A program made the position numbers and the translations under genes. From Stramonita haemastoma (lineage: Eukaryota > Mollusca > Gastropoda > Neogastropoda > Muricidae): a DNA stretch of 64,000 bases. The notes under the pieces are model-generated. The model was not told the DNA's origin, did no database searches, and saw only the letters and a list, made by a program, of their open reading frames with translations. Below are positions 44,085-56,494 of this stretch, piece after piece. Positions within the stretch are counted from its first letter, which is position 1. Each line of letters starts with the position of its first letter. The stretch covers positions 19,933,359 through 19,997,358 of the forward strand of contig CM060342.1 in NCBI GenBank assembly GCA_030674155.1. The letters are read 5' to 3'.

Positions 44085-44830
44085 TGTACAATGCATACTC
44101 TCATTTGGAAAAAACCTGGCTATTTTGTGATGGTAGCCATACTCTTCACTGACTTGTCCTCTGCCTTCAATACTATCCTGCTCCATCTCCTAGGACCCAA
44201 ATTACTTTCACTGAATGTGTCTTCAGCTTATTCTTTGGGTTATGAACCTTCTAACGATTCAAACACAAGTGTGTCCGATTGAAAACAATGATAGCTGAAG
44301 AAGTCAACATCCTCTGGCTTTCCTCCAGGCACTGTTCTGTCTCCTATCATTTTTACTCTGTACAGTTGTATTAATTTATTGACTGCATTGTTTCTGATAT
44401 TACAAAACTGATTAAAATTTATATTCTGATGATACTGCCCTTGAAGATCTGTCCAACTCTCATCCTGTGTATTCAAAAAGTACAAGCATTTTCCACCTGC
44501 TGTAAAAAAAAAAAAAATCTTGACATATGTTAAAAAGACTAAAGAAATGCTGATTGACTTTTGCAAGAAGCCAGAACGAGGACTGATCTTCACGTTGGTT
44601 GTATTGAAATCAAAGGCGTTCCTGAATTCAAATATTTTACTTACTGTAAATGATTAAAAAAAACAAAAACAAACTTTACAGCTAATGCAGGTCTCATTCA
44701 GAATTTGATCCTATTTTTCTTCAAAAGCTCAAGGGTCTCCAGGTAAAGGAAGTTTGGCTGCACTATAGGGCTTTACTACTGAATGTCGTTTCATTTTCTT
44801 GAATATACTGGTACAAAATGCTAAATGCTG
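44085..44830 (+). pseudogene. CR1/L2-like reverse transcriptase relic
   Basis: Shows, across several frames, KKPGYFVMVAILFTDLSSAFNTI (motif A as DLSSAFNTI), PPGTVLSPIIFTLYS (motif B), YSDDTALEDLS (catalytic box with YSDD), KKTKEMLIDFCKKP and FLQKLKGLQ. The order and spacing match the C-terminal half of reverse transcriptases from CR1/L2/Rex-type elements. At least three frame changes and stops are present; one coincides with an A homopolymer (44504-44516). Third non-LTR family in the window. Confidence 0.7.
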
Positions 44831-44839
44831 AAAACAAAA

Positions 44840-45580
44840 TGTGTTGAACAGGGTCTTAGCACCATGTGGCAAATTTGTGCATTGTGCAAAAAATAAACTG
44901 AAGACCTGAATCTGTATATATATAAAAATATACACAAATAAAGCAAAAACTTGTGAATGATGGTACGCATGTGCTGTCTAAACATTTTGAGCTCCTTTCA
45001 ACACAAAAGCCCTTCAGAGTTTCAAAACTTAAAACACTTCAAGGTAAAAACAGCTTTATCCCAAGGGACTTAACTGTGCGTGCACAAATCGTGCACACGA
45101 CTGGACTACTCGAGTCAACTCGTAGTCGGTCAGGCCAAAGGCATGGCCCTGACTGAAAATCTAATTTAAAGATATTTTGGGAATTCTTTTCTTATCAAAC
45201 ATTTGATAAATCATTTTCATAATGAATGAAAAGTTGTAACCGGTTACAATAGCCTAATAGGCTACAATGCACCTGTTTCCTCCTCTAGGCTGCCATTTTG
45301 ATTTTTCTTACTACTTTCGAATTTTAGTTTTAAAAATAAATATACAAAATTATAAGTTTTGACTTTTGCATGCACGTTGGAACTTTATATTCATGGGTTA
45401 AGGTGCTTTAAATATTCTTTCTTGTTATCAAAATCTCAAAAGGAAAACTTAAGAACTAAATAGTCGACAGGCATTCCGACAAGACTGCCCATCGAACTAA
45501 AGCAAGCAAAACTAACGAAGTGTGCCGCGCTAAATTAAGAAAAACAGCTTTAAAGTTGGGAGTGTTTTTAATACGCACCT
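44840..45580. other. No gene seen
   Basis: AT-rich, with TATATA at 44915-44925. It may be intron of the candidate minus-strand gene that starts near 45680. Confidence 0.4.
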
Positions 45581-45680
45581 GACAGTCCATTTTGGTCACT
45601 GTCAATGCTTTCAGTGGCTGAAGTTTGTTGAGTAGTGCTAGTTGTTTTTTCTGCCATTCTCCTGTGTTCATGTGCAACAT
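45581..45680 (-). CDS. Candidate first coding exon of an unknown gene
   Basis: From Met at 45680 (or Met four codons later, MNTGEWQKKQLALLNKLQ) the frame runs through PLKALTVTKMDCQ to CAG, followed by a consensus-like donor GTGCGT at about 45580. Amino-acid use is ordinary and the stretch lies beside a GC-richer patch with two CACATG boxes. No downstream exon was identified, and the product is not recognised. Confidence 0.3.
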
Positions 45681-45689
45681 GTCCGCTCT

Positions 45690-45745
45690 GTCACATCAGT
45701 TCCGCGCATGGGCACCATGTGATCCGGTCAGTCATGTGACCCGCG
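45690..45745 (-). promoter_or_regulatory. Possible promoter patch with E-boxes
   Basis: A GC-richer island in AT-rich surroundings, containing CACATGGT and GTCACATGAC (E-box cores) and GCGCGG/CCGCGG. It lies just upstream of the candidate exon at 45581-45680. Confidence 0.25.
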
Positions 45746-45749
45746 GAGG

Positions 45750-45880
45750 AGTAGTGTGGTCAATCGCAACTCTTTGCTAGTATTACGAAATAGGTCCAAT
45801 ACGCTTTTTTTCTTCTTCTTCTTCCTTTTCCCCCTCATTTCTTCTCATGTAGTTTTCTCGTTTCGAAATATAAAAGGGGT

Positions 45881-45912
<32 letters not shown>

Positions 45913-46740
45913 TGTGGGTTTTGGCTATTCAACTTAGGCTGACTTTATCATGTGACTCAATGATATTTTATCAGAACATTAAGCAATTTGACTATTCACA
46001 GGTCCGTGTGACATTTTATTGTAAATCATGTATCCCACCAAATCTTTATCTTTAAACGAGCGTAACAGAAACTTGCGCAAGCAATTCTGTCGCTTTTCGT
46101 TCATCGGCCCGTGGTATCAGTTTGTAAATATTGTCATGCATCCACACGACGGACACATGTGCTATTTCTTCCGACAAAAACAATTAACGTTGACCAAGAT
46201 GTTAACTGGTGCTTCACAGCCCGTTTAAGCTCATCCGGAGGTTTACTAGTTTATTGTCTGTGCGCGCACACAAACACACACACACAATAAGTCCACCCCT
46301 TTACTCCTCTTGTGGTGTGGGGGTGGGGGAGGGGGGGGGGGGGGGGGGGGGTTGAGAGGGGATGCACGCGCACTCGTTTTATTATCAATGGTAAAAGTAT
46401 GTCGTTTGCCATCAGTATCATGTTTGTGTCCAAAACTTCTCTTTTTTTTCCTATTTGGATGCATGCCTGCCCGTCAGTATGTAGGCTAACATGTTTTGTT
46501 TTTTAGCTTTCCTGTTATTATTTTTGTTTGTGTTTAGAGTGTAGATGTCTATCAGTTCTGCAGCAGAGTGACTTTACCTCTTGCCGACCTTTTGTTAAAG
46601 GTGAAAAATATGACCATGATATATACAATAGCATGCTGAAACCAAACCATGGACCAGTCAGTTCATACCATGAAAGACACCTCTTATTTATCTCCTTGCT
46701 CTCTCCTTCTTTCTTTTCTTCACTCACTCAATTCTGTTCT
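45750..46740. other. No gene seen; G homopolymers
   Basis: G-runs at 45879-45910 (about 32, with one T near the start) and 46331-46351, a CA run at 46270-46286, otherwise AT-rich. Confidence 0.5.
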
Positions 46741-46860
46741 GCTTTCCAGAAGAGAAGGCCAATGTATGCCAGCGGGAACGGATGACAAAATGTAGACAAA
46801 TGCATACAAATGGGAAAAAAATGCTCATAACTGTTTATTCCTTTATTCTCAAAACAAGAT
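46741..46860 (+). repeat. SINE family A 3' fragment
   Basis: AGAGAAGGCCAATGTATGCC, GGGAACGGATGACAAAATG and TGCTCATAACTGTTTATTCC match the family A tail. Confidence 0.75.
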
Positions 46861-47056
46861 ATTTTTTTTATATTATTTCCTTGAGGAGTCAGATCACTCA
46901 GTGGGGCACAGATCTTGATTTTTCAGGATGGGGGCAAGTTGAACCTGGCAGAGCCCATCATCTTCAGGTAAAGGATGCATGCTGGGCATGTTTCATTTGT
47001 GTTTCCATTATCCATGCCCACCAGACACTGACTGTATTTAAAAAAAAAATTTTAAG

Positions 47057-47210
47057 GGAAAGGTGTCCCATAACCTAGGCAGTCATAGGGGAGCAAGGCG
47101 TCAGAGACCTCAGCTTCTCTAGGGGCCAGCATGTTGAGGGCGGCGCCCATCTCCTCTCCCTCACTGCATTACCTTCCCTGACCCAACAGAGGGCAGTTAT
47201 CCATTTACAG
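47057..47210 (-). repeat. SINE family C fragment
   Basis: Promoter-distal half only: AGGTGTCCCATAACC to the GAGGGCAG part. The tRNA/5S-like head is missing. Confidence 0.85.
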
Positions 47211-47329
47211 CTTTAAAGAAAAAAAGTGTGATTTTCTTCTAGTTTGCTGCCTGACTGATGGTATGGGTCTGTAAATTTATACATCATAGGACCACTTCAT
47301 CCCTCAAGTCAAATTGTGGCTATCGTTGT

Positions 47330-47410
47330 GGTGGCTAGACGGCGCATACGCAAAATTTCATCATTGGTGAACCTTGGAGCTCTAGCCAAGAAACAGCAAA
47401 GAAAAATAAG
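47330..47410 (+). repeat. SINE family D tail
   Basis: GCGCATACGCAAAATTTCATC and TGGAGCTCTAGCCAAGAAAC match the forward tail at 52527-52590. Confidence 0.65.
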
Positions 47411-47424
47411 ATGCTACGAGTATT

Positions 47425-48350
47425 TGTTTTTTCTGCCTTTTGCATCACAAACCAGCCCCTTATCATGTGACATAGGTGTGCTTTTCTTCTTTTTTTTTTT
47501 TTTGCTGCCTCATCTTCCGTGACGCTCCTGTCCCCCGCCGCTCCCACGCCGCTCGCTTCAACTTCCCGCCACAGCGATGCCCAGGTTTATGTCTCATCCC
47601 CAGGGTCGGAAGTGCACAGGGAGTTCATCGATATTAGGCCGTCGCGGGGCCACCAGCCAGAGGGCCCTGCACTTCTGCTGGTCACTTTGGTGGTGTTCAG
47701 TGGTGCCTGTTCTGAGCTAACATACGCAGGACACCACCTACTAAGCCCCCTACTAACGACAGTATTAGCTCAGTCGCGGAGCCAGACTGAGTGAGACGCC
47801 CACCCGAGGTGGCGACACCACAACATCCCTCCAACGACCGCCTCCCCGCGAACCTCCAACCCCAAAGGCTTTGACACAAATTCACCATAGGCACAGAAGT
47901 GTATGGGGAAACCGAATCTGAGGTCACCATGAGACCAGAGCAACCGGGCCCACGGAATCAGTGGCTATTTTTTCATTGCATGATGATCGATGAGAATGAG
48001 GATGATGTAATGATGCTGCTGTGGAGGTGCATATGCTTGGAGACTACTTGACAGGGCTGTACTCTACGCTTACTATCATAATATATCCTAATATATCCCG
48101 GCGTCAACCGGCCCGAGAGACACAGACACCTGCAGTGTTGGTCAGGTAATTTGAGCAACACTCTCAAAGTCGCATCCGCAAAGTGGATGAAGCTCGACTG
48201 TGTGGTCCCATCTCCCCATTGAGCCCACAGCACACTCACTCTGGGTAGGAGCCGACCGGAGCCCGAAAAATCCCTAGATATGGTTTTCTCTGCCTTTGCA
48301 TCCGAAACCCAGCAACCACTGGTTCATGCTGACATAGGTGTGCTTTTCTT
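47425..48350. repeat. GC-richer segment between 65-bp direct repeats
   Basis: 47425-47485 and 48275-48350 share TTCTGCC..TTTGCATC and GACATAGGTGTGCTTTTCT. The 790 bp between are GC-richer than the surroundings and carry no convincing ORF. It may be an unrecognised interspersed element. Confidence 0.45.
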
Positions 48351-48397
48351 GTCTGAAAAGTCAACAGGGTTGCACTCATCATTCTGTCCCTTTTGCT

Positions 48398-48640
<243 letters not shown>

Positions 48641-48649
48641 TATCAGCAT

Positions 48650-49020
48650 TGTATAACTAGTTCTTGGTATGTGCTTTCCTTTCCTTAATTCTCTACTTGA
48701 CTAAAAAAAACTTGGTGATGCAAGTCGTTAGCTAGAAAGAACGAAGCAAAACTGCAAGAATGTATATTTCTTCTGTTTATATTGCCAAAGTCCTAGTGTA
48801 ATCTGCACTTGATTTTCAAACTTGGTAGTTTTCAGTAACTGTGATAGTGTGCTACCCCAGGGACTGATTGATCCAATAGTTTTGGGAAATACTTTGTTCT
48901 GTTTTACACAGAGTAACTTTGTTTCTTTTTCTTTTATATAAAATGCAATTTATATGTTTGTGAACAGAGATATTCTGAATGATACATCAGCCCTGATATG
49001 GTGTACAAACAACATAAAAA
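48650..49020. other. No gene seen
   Basis: AT-rich; nothing recognised. Confidence 0.45.
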
Positions 49021-49023
49021 AGG

Positions 49024-49165
49024 TAAAGGTGTCCCATAACCTAGGCAGTCGTAGGGGAGCGAGCATCAGAGACCTCAGCTTCTCTGGGGCCAGCGTTTTG
49101 AGGGCAGCACCCATCTCCTCTCCTTCGCTGCTTTACCTTCCCTGACCCTAAAGAGGGCAGGTACA
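49024..49165 (-). repeat. SINE family C fragment
   Basis: Promoter-distal half, from AAGGTGTCCCATAACC to AAAGAGGGCAGGTACAC; a few small deletions relative to 47057-47210. Confidence 0.85.
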
Positions 49166-49370
49166 CATTTAAAGCTACAAAATATTTACAAACAAAATAA
49201 AATGTAAAAAAAATAAGCAATTGACACATTTCATAACAGCTTTTAGTCTCTGTGCAAGCCTCATTTCTTTACCTGGATGCTATCTGTCTTTCTTTCATGC
49301 CTGGTTTTCTCTGTTTACTGGCCTGTGTAGTGGCGTTTTAAGTCCAGAAACAGTTTTGTCCATTTTTTTA

Positions 49371-49665
49371 GGGGGAAGGCAGGTAGCTCAGTGGCTAAAG
49401 CATTGCACTCTCAATTTGACAGTCAGGAATCGAGCTTGGGTTCAAACCACTCCCAAGATACCTGTTCAAGGTGATTTTTCCCCTGGGGAACATCAGAACT
49501 GACTCCACTCCCCCCAAAAGTCCTCCAGATGAGACTATAAACCAACGCCCTGTGTGCAAATGCCTGCAGAACATCTTGCACACAAGTTAAAACCCATTCT
49601 GCCTTATGGAAGAGTAGGCTATTCGTGCCAGTAAGAACAAATGTTTTTTTTAAAAAAGCATGCTC
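49371..49665 (+). repeat. SINE family A, near full length
   Basis: Best head of the family: GGTAGCTCAGTGGCTAAAGC (A-box region) and GGGTTCAAACC (B box, 49438-49448), then the body and tail ending in AAAAAAGCATGCTC. It is followed directly by a family D tail. Confidence 0.85.
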
Positions 49666-49669
49666 ACTA

Positions 49670-49790
49670 GTACCATGTTTAGACATCATCCCTAAAGTTG
49701 ATGCAGCTATCTTAATGGTGAGCCAACACGATTGCATTCACAAAAAATCTCAACATTGAACCTCAAAGCTGTAGCCAAGGAGTGGGCCAA
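49670..49790 (+). repeat. SINE family D tail
   Basis: CATCATCCCTAAAGTTGATG, CTCAACATTGAACCTC and AAGCTGTAGCCAAGG match the D tail in forward orientation. Confidence 0.65.
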
Positions 49791-49961
49791 AAAAAAATTC
49801 ATGTTCCACATTCACTTGGTCAGCTTTAGAATATTTCCTCTGTAGTGTTTAAGTCCAAAAACAATTTATAACGTTTATATAAGAATTGAAAGAGCACAGC
49901 TATAAATATTTTAACTTTCTGAGAAAGCATTTTTTTGTGTGAATGTGGAGACGTGTGTGTG

Positions 49962-49972
49962 TGTGAGAGTGT

Positions 49973-50032
<60 letters not shown>

Positions 50033-50050
50033 TGCGCGTGCGCACATATG

Positions 50051-50091
<41 letters not shown>

Positions 50092-50096
50092 GTGTA
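49962..50096. repeat. TG run facing CA run (inverted repeat)
   Basis: About 60 bp of TG, the centre GCGCGTGCGCACATATGCACG, then about 35 bp of CA. One strand can fold back on itself as a long hairpin. Confidence 0.95.
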
Positions 50097-50099
50097 CAC

Positions 50100-50470
50100 A
50101 TCCTCCTGTATCATTAACAAAAGAAATGAACTCTTAGCAATTTTTCCCCATACATTAATTCCTTGTCACCAAGCTATCCAGCCAATTCATGCAGTTACAG
50201 GCATGTCTAATATGCATGAAAACACTGGTTGACACCAAACTTGTCCTATATCATCTCCACCAGATTATATGCATAGCAGACATACATCTGTTGTTCAAAG
50301 GATATGCAGGCATGGAAGAAATGCAAGCTGTGGTGCCTGTCTCTGTCTTACTCCTGAAATTTTCCCACAAAACTTCAAACTTGCTTGAAGTGATTTATGC
50401 ATTGGCACAGGCACTGTGAAATTGAATATTAACATTATGGTAGGACATCGGGGTCAAAACTCATAATTTT
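50100..50470. other. No gene seen
   Basis: Ordinary AT-rich sequence. Confidence 0.45.
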
Positions 50471-50474
50471 TTTT

Positions 50475-50600
50475 CATTCTTCAGCTATAACTCTTAAGGC
50501 TCACCAATGGAAAGATGTATATGTGACTGTTTTTACCCACCATAAAGGTAGCCACATTCTGATTTTAGGGATATATTTTGTTTTCAAACTCGTGTTAGAA
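50475..50600 (-). repeat. SINE family D tail
   Basis: TTCAGCTATAACTCTTAAGG, CTCACCAATGGAAAGATG and AAGGTAGCCACATTCTG match the reverse family D tail. Confidence 0.7.
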
Positions 50601-50609
50601 GTCATACAT

Positions 50610-51000
50610 ATAATGAAAGGGCACTACTTCCAAAGCCTAAAAATCCACAAAATTACTCAAGTTTCATAAACTGTTGCCACGGAAACAACCCAGTATGGCA
50701 GCCAACAAAATGAAATGTTTCAAACTTCTGTACCTTTTAAAAAAATTTTTTAATCCATAACAAGTACAAGAAACCTGTGTTTTACAGACATGATCTAGTA
50801 CAATCTAAATTCTTTAAATTCATGAAAGGAAATCTGATATTTTGCATTTAGCAATTTTTTTATACTAAAAAAAGAACATTGATTTTGGGCCATTTTTTAG
50901 ACCCGCATCTGCTCTTTAATTACAGGCACTGAGACACTTTAGACAGTTTGTTGTTTGTCCCTTTCACCATGGTCTAATACACAGTCACATCAGGTTGCTG
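50610..51000. other. No gene seen
   Basis: AT-rich, with T and A runs. Confidence 0.45.
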
Positions 51001-51002
51001 TT

Positions 51003-51004
<2 letters not shown>

Positions 51005-51076
<72 letters not shown>
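51005..51076. repeat. GA microsatellite
   Basis: About 35 pure GA units, abutting a SINE family A copy. Confidence 0.97.
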
Positions 51077-51082
<6 letters not shown>

Positions 51083-51400
51083 ATTTATTTTATTTATTCT
51101 TTTATATCGAGGATAACAGAATAAGCAATCATGTGCTTTTTTTTATCCGGTCCCCGTGTGTATGCAGCTTTGTAAATATTGTCATCTGTTCCCACCGGCA
51201 CATGATGGCCTACTCTTACAAAAAGCGGAACAGGATTTAACGTGTGCGCAAGATGTTCTGCGTGCGTTCGCACACGGGGCCTCGGTTTAAAGTCTCATCC
51301 GAAGGACTTTTGGGGAGAGTGGAGTCAGCACTGATGTTAACTCCAGGACGAAAATTTCCTCGACCGGACTCGAACCCGGGTCTTCAAGAGTGAAAGAGAG
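51077..51400 (-). repeat. SINE family A, full length
   Basis: Reverse copy with a clear B box on the minus strand (GGGTTCGAGTCCGG, near 51366-51379), the middle ACACGGGGCCTCGG region, and a tail with GAGGATAACAGAATAAGC at the left. It is the cleanest copy for a consensus. Confidence 0.85.
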
Positions 51401-51539
51401 AGAATAATGCATGCTCAATCATTCATGTCCATCACAACAGTAGGAAAACTAAGATTCCCTATTCAGTACTCCCGAGGCTACATATGTGATTTTATCATAT
51501 CGTAGCAAAAAAAAAAAAAGAAAAAAAAGGTTGTTGTTT

Positions 51540-52095
51540 TCTGTGCACTGGTATTGTATACCACTTTCAGTCACGGTGGATTTCTCTGCATGAAACTTGA
51601 GCTGTTTTTCACAGGGAGAGTGTGTGTCTCAACTATAATAGCACAACCCCTTCATTTTTGGTTTTGTTTTCCTCTCTGCGTGTGTATATGTTTCACTTAT
51701 GAGAGTGGCCTTTTTTTCTACAGTGTTTTCCTCAATAACTCTCTTGTTTCCATGTGTTGTTTAACATGCGCTGTATGTGTGTTTTATATTGGTTTATATT
51801 TATATGTTTGTTATAAATTTAAATTGTTATTGGTTACATGTGTAAGAATTGGTTCAATGCAAGCGTTTAGATTTGCTTTTGCAAGATACAATGCTATACA
51901 AATTCCATTTAATATCATTTTTATTTATCATTATTATATCCAGTTTCTTGATTTATCATCTCATCCGGAAGACAATCACCCAAACAACCACTCACGGTCT
52001 AGTGGATAGAGAATAAGTTCAGGTTCATACAGGGATTGAACCCATGACTTCTCGCATTCTGCATGGGTGTGTTATCTATTGATCACTGACCCACT
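51540..52095 (-). repeat. SINE family B copy with insertion
   Basis: The tail (TGGATTTCTCTGCATGAAAC) and body lie to the left, and the tRNA-like head (GATTGAACCCATGACTT, TCTAGTGGATAGAG) to the right. About 150 bp of AT-rich sequence near 51785-51955 separates them. Confidence 0.7.
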
Positions 52096-52194
52096 TTTCT
52101 GCTTTGCCACAATCCATTTTCGATAATAAAAAAATCAAATGGCATGTTTTTAAATCTCTCTCTCTACGGCTCAAGCCGAAAGCTTTGCCAGCTA

Positions 52195-52600
52195 CTGATG
52201 TAAGCAACAAACGCTTTAGCTGAGTGGTTAAGTCCATTCCACTTCAATCCCATGGGTCCATGAAGTTGTGGGTTCCAATCTTGGCGGCATCTGAAGAACT
52301 ACTGGAGGAGATTTTTTATGATCTGACATTTCCCTGGTGAACTTCTAGTGCAGACCTGCAAGTGCCTTAATTCCCTTCATGTATGTACACATGCAGAGGG
52401 TCTAGTGCATATTAAAGATCTTGTAATTCATGTCACTGTTTGAGGGGTTACAGAAACATGAACATACCCAGTATACATCCATGAAGTTGCAATGAGGTTA
52501 CCTTCATGACACGTTAAAAACAGCTGCATACGCAACCTCTCACCACTGGTAAGCCTGACAGCTCTAGCCAAGCAACATAAACAAAAACCAAATTTTTTTC
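52195..52600 (+). repeat. SINE family D, full length with tRNA-like head
   Basis: Head TTTAGCTGAGTGGTTAAG (A box) and GTGGGTTCCAATC (B box, near 52268) resemble a Leu/Ser-type tRNA. A unique body follows, then the D tail (GCATACGCAACCTCTCACC, GACAGCTCTAGCCAAGC). Confidence 0.75.
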
Positions 52601-52604
52601 AAAT

Positions 52605-55600
52605 CCAGCAGATACAAGTAATAATTTTCATAGAATATTTAAAATCATGAAGAAATTTCTTTAAACTAAATTGAAAATATCAAACACACACACACACTCA
52701 AAAAAATCATTTCTTAAAAACTCACACAAAAATCCAAACTGATTAAAAGTAATATATTCTAAGAGTGTCAAACATAAACACAGCACCCATTTGTCTGATC
52801 AAACTATTTAAGGTTTCCGTCAAACAATGAATAATCCAATATTATTGTTGTTTATAGCCCCACCAACCACTGAAGCCATTAGAGGCTGGTACCTCCTAAA
52901 CATTTTAATCTCAGAAATGATAAGCAAAAATATATTAAATAAAAGGATGCAAGACAATATTAGTTCAGTCAAGTTCAAAGACAATGTCTAGCAGAATTTG
53001 ATGGTCTTTGCCTTCAGCAACAAATATGTGTTGGTTGCCTTGATTGGCTTTGTTCACTTGCTCATATTTTGTTCTTAATGATTATGGTTTACTCTCATAT
53101 CGTTGTTTTTTTTGTTTTGTTCGCATTCATTTGAGCAAATACATAGGTGGGGGGATCATATGAGTGCTTGCCTATATTTTTCTATGTATATACTTGTATA
53201 TATGCCTCATTTGTTTATAGTGTGCTGGATTTTTTTTTTCGTCTTTGAAAAATTATGATATAGGTGCAATACTGATTATAAAAAAATATATTGTTTGATA
53301 TATGATACAAGATACTTGTATCTTGAATATGAAAATTATTGCTTGATATATGATACAAGATATACTATACCTGTATCTTGAATATGAAAAATGTTGCTTG
53401 AAATATAATGTGATAATAAACTGCATAGACACATGAAAGAGATTACCGTAAAAACTAAAGCTGCATCATCACACAATTAAACAGTGAAATGATCAGCATT
53501 ATTGTAACTGAAAGATAAATTTGGAAAAAACACAAATGCCCCCCCCCCCCCCCCCCCCCCCAATAAACTTGAATTTAGGTCTCTGAAAACTAAATTCAAC
53601 CAAGAAATCAAATAACTTGACTTAATATAATATCATTCATAAAAAGTAGGAACACCAACTCACCTTTGTACTTTTACTGTAGTGCTGATAATATATGATT
53701 AAACAAGAAAAAAAACATGTGAATAGAAAGATTTTTTTAAACATGTATCCAAAACATAGATAAGGAATATCTGGTGGAAAGTCACACTTAAAAGGATTGA
53801 ACCTTGGTGCTCACTGTCTGAGGTACAATAACTACAGAATGGATCTGTCTCAGAGGCATCTCTCATTGGTTTTCTTGGGGTGTGTTTTTTCTTTTTTTCA
53901 AAATCAATCACATAAAATTTCTTTTTAATGGAGATGTGGACTGGGGTGGGGGTGGGGGGGTTAAAGGTGGGGGTGAAGGTGAGATGGAGTAAAAATCACA
54001 ACAATTCAGCAAGTCAACAACTTTGCGCCTCTGGTTGTGCATGTCATGAAATTTAAACAAACAAAAATCACACAATAGATTGAAACTGAAAAGAAATGTT
54101 GGGATAGTTTATCGTGAAATAAAAGATACAAATAATACAGGTCAATTTAGTGAAGAAACTTTCAGCGTAGTTGCCCTGCTCAATACCATAATGAGCTTTG
54201 AGCAAATTTGAATGAACAAATCAAACTTGAAACCAGCATGTCTCCTTATCGACACAATGCTGATCCAAGTCAAATAGTTATAGACTGTTTTAAGCTTTAG
54301 TGTCAACATTCTACACTTTTAAAACCAGAACTTACAGATCTAGAAATAGTCATAGTCTGCCATGTCAAAACATGACACGAGTGTTTTGTTTTTTTTATCA
54401 GAGCTTAGCAAGATGTTACTTTTCACAAAATTTTCATTCAACTATTGTAAATAAGTCTTGATTTGATATATAACAGTTGAATTGAATTTCAACAGATATC
54501 TTTTTTCTAAAATATTGCGAAAAAAGACAAATCTTTATAAATGCAAAGTCTGACTGCTGAAAAATCTTCAGTTCCCAAATTTCCATGCTAGAGGCTGAAA
54601 ACGTCAAAAAGTTGATTTTTATGTATTCACCAAATTCCACACAGATCAAGACTGAAAAGTACAGATGAAATTTGAGCAACCAATCCACACTTTGTGCTTT
54701 AGCCCATGCAGAGGAATGTTGAATACATTTCTGTGTTAAAACACAAGGTAGAGAAAACTAGATGTTTGATTCAGTTGTGCAAAGTGTGTCACAATTATAT
54801 TCTCATTTTGATTTTGTTGTCAGTATGTTTGCAACTTTTTTACCTAAAGTTTTACTATTACACAGTCAATGTAAACAAAAAAAAAATTAAGAAGCTACTC
54901 TATAGTATGTATGATATACCACAAAGATGCATTATCTTTGTTTGAAAACATTCTCAGCATAAAAAGTAACAGCCTGCAATATTTTTCATTCCCTTTTTTA
55001 CAAGCAAAAATCTTATGTGCATGCTATTCCATAGACTCAGTTCAGTCCTCATCTTCCACATTTGTGCAAAACATTATAGTATAACTCATTCCATACTTGT
55101 CCATGATCAAATATTCATTAAAAAAAATTCTTTTTGCCATTTCTTTAAAAATTGCCTGTTCATTTTTAATGTAAATAAATCTGACATCTTTTCAGCTTCG
55201 ACAGATAACAGCTAGTTTTACCTATTCCTTTTTTTATGGTGGGTTGTTGTTGTTGTTGTTATTCAGTTAACACCCTCTTAAGGTCTTTGTAAGTTTTCGT
55301 ATAAAACATGAGGCATTCCACATTTTTTATCAAGCAAGATTCTGTTCATAATGCCTTTCTTCCAGAATCAGTAAACCATACTCAGAAAAAACAACAACCC
55401 CAAACCAGTTGAATAAATCAGAGTATGATGGACAACAACAAAAATTTTAGCAGATTACTGCAGTCATGATGGTTGTTCAAATACAAAAGATCACAAAATT
55501 AATGTAAGTGCATTTTTCAGAGGTTGATGAAGAGTTTCTTTGGATTATTTCCCAGTCGGAATATCACACATATAAATGCATTCATCAAACATCAATGGAT

Positions 55601-56240
55601 AGTTTCTTTAGATAATTTTGACAAGTCATTCTGGAATGAACAATTCAAAATGTACCCAAGCCCTGAAGAAAGCTACCCTACAAAAAATGGATGTTGAAGT
55701 GAATAGCAAGCTGCAATCATTGAAAAAACAACAACAACGAAACCCAACATAAACCAAATAAAAAATAAAATCTAAAGACTGCAAAATCTAAATCAAAATT
55801 AAGAGACTGAACAATCTAAACTAACTGATTTCTACGTTGATGTAGAGTGTCGTGAAAGATTCACTGGACAAGAAAGGAGAAAATATCCAGCTTGAAATTC
55901 TTGATACAAACATAGCCAAAAAAATGAATAAATTTTTTTTTAAGTTCAAAAGATAGCTACAGATAAGGTAAAATATTGACAGACAAATCTGGATGTAACA
56001 TCTTTATACACAAGGGAAAAAAATCAAACGAAGAACGGACCTTAATTCAAATCTACAACACAAAAAAACCTCCTACCAATATGGTATAATTGTCTATAAT
56101 ACAAAACAAAACACCCAACCACAATTCAAAGTTAAATCTTAACTACTACCATTAATATAATACAATTTTCTTCATATCCATCTGCAATGAATCAGTTGGG
56201 GTTTCTTTTTCCCAAAACACCAGCTACAACAAGTTGGCAA
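52605..56240. other. Long AT-rich block without recognised gene
   Basis: 3.6 kb. Features seen: a CA run (52683-52696), a 48/55-bp direct repeat with GATACAAGATAC / TGTATCTTGAATATG (53295-53397), a C-run (53540-53561), and TTG units (55240-55258). It lies 3' of the minus-strand stress-protein exon and could be its 3' UTR or flank, but no evidence ties them. Confidence 0.4.
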
Positions 56241-56494
56241 TGTTATAAAATGATGAGTATATTATAAAAAAAAAATCTGGATAACTGAAATGATACACCT
56301 ACAATGGAGAAAATGAGAAGTGAAAACAGATCTTGCAAAAAATGATGGCGCATATCTAGATTTGAAGGAGAGTCAGGAGAGAGTTTAGCATGTATTATTA
56401 CCTCTTTTGGGCCATGCAGCACATAGTTGCTCACATGTTTTGAGTCACTGCATGCACAGACTTGCACACTCACTCTCTGTCACACACGCACATG

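Noticed and set aside
49380..49450. Possible tRNA gene
   Set aside because: A and B boxes are present but the cloverleaf is not, and the sequence continues into the SINE A body.
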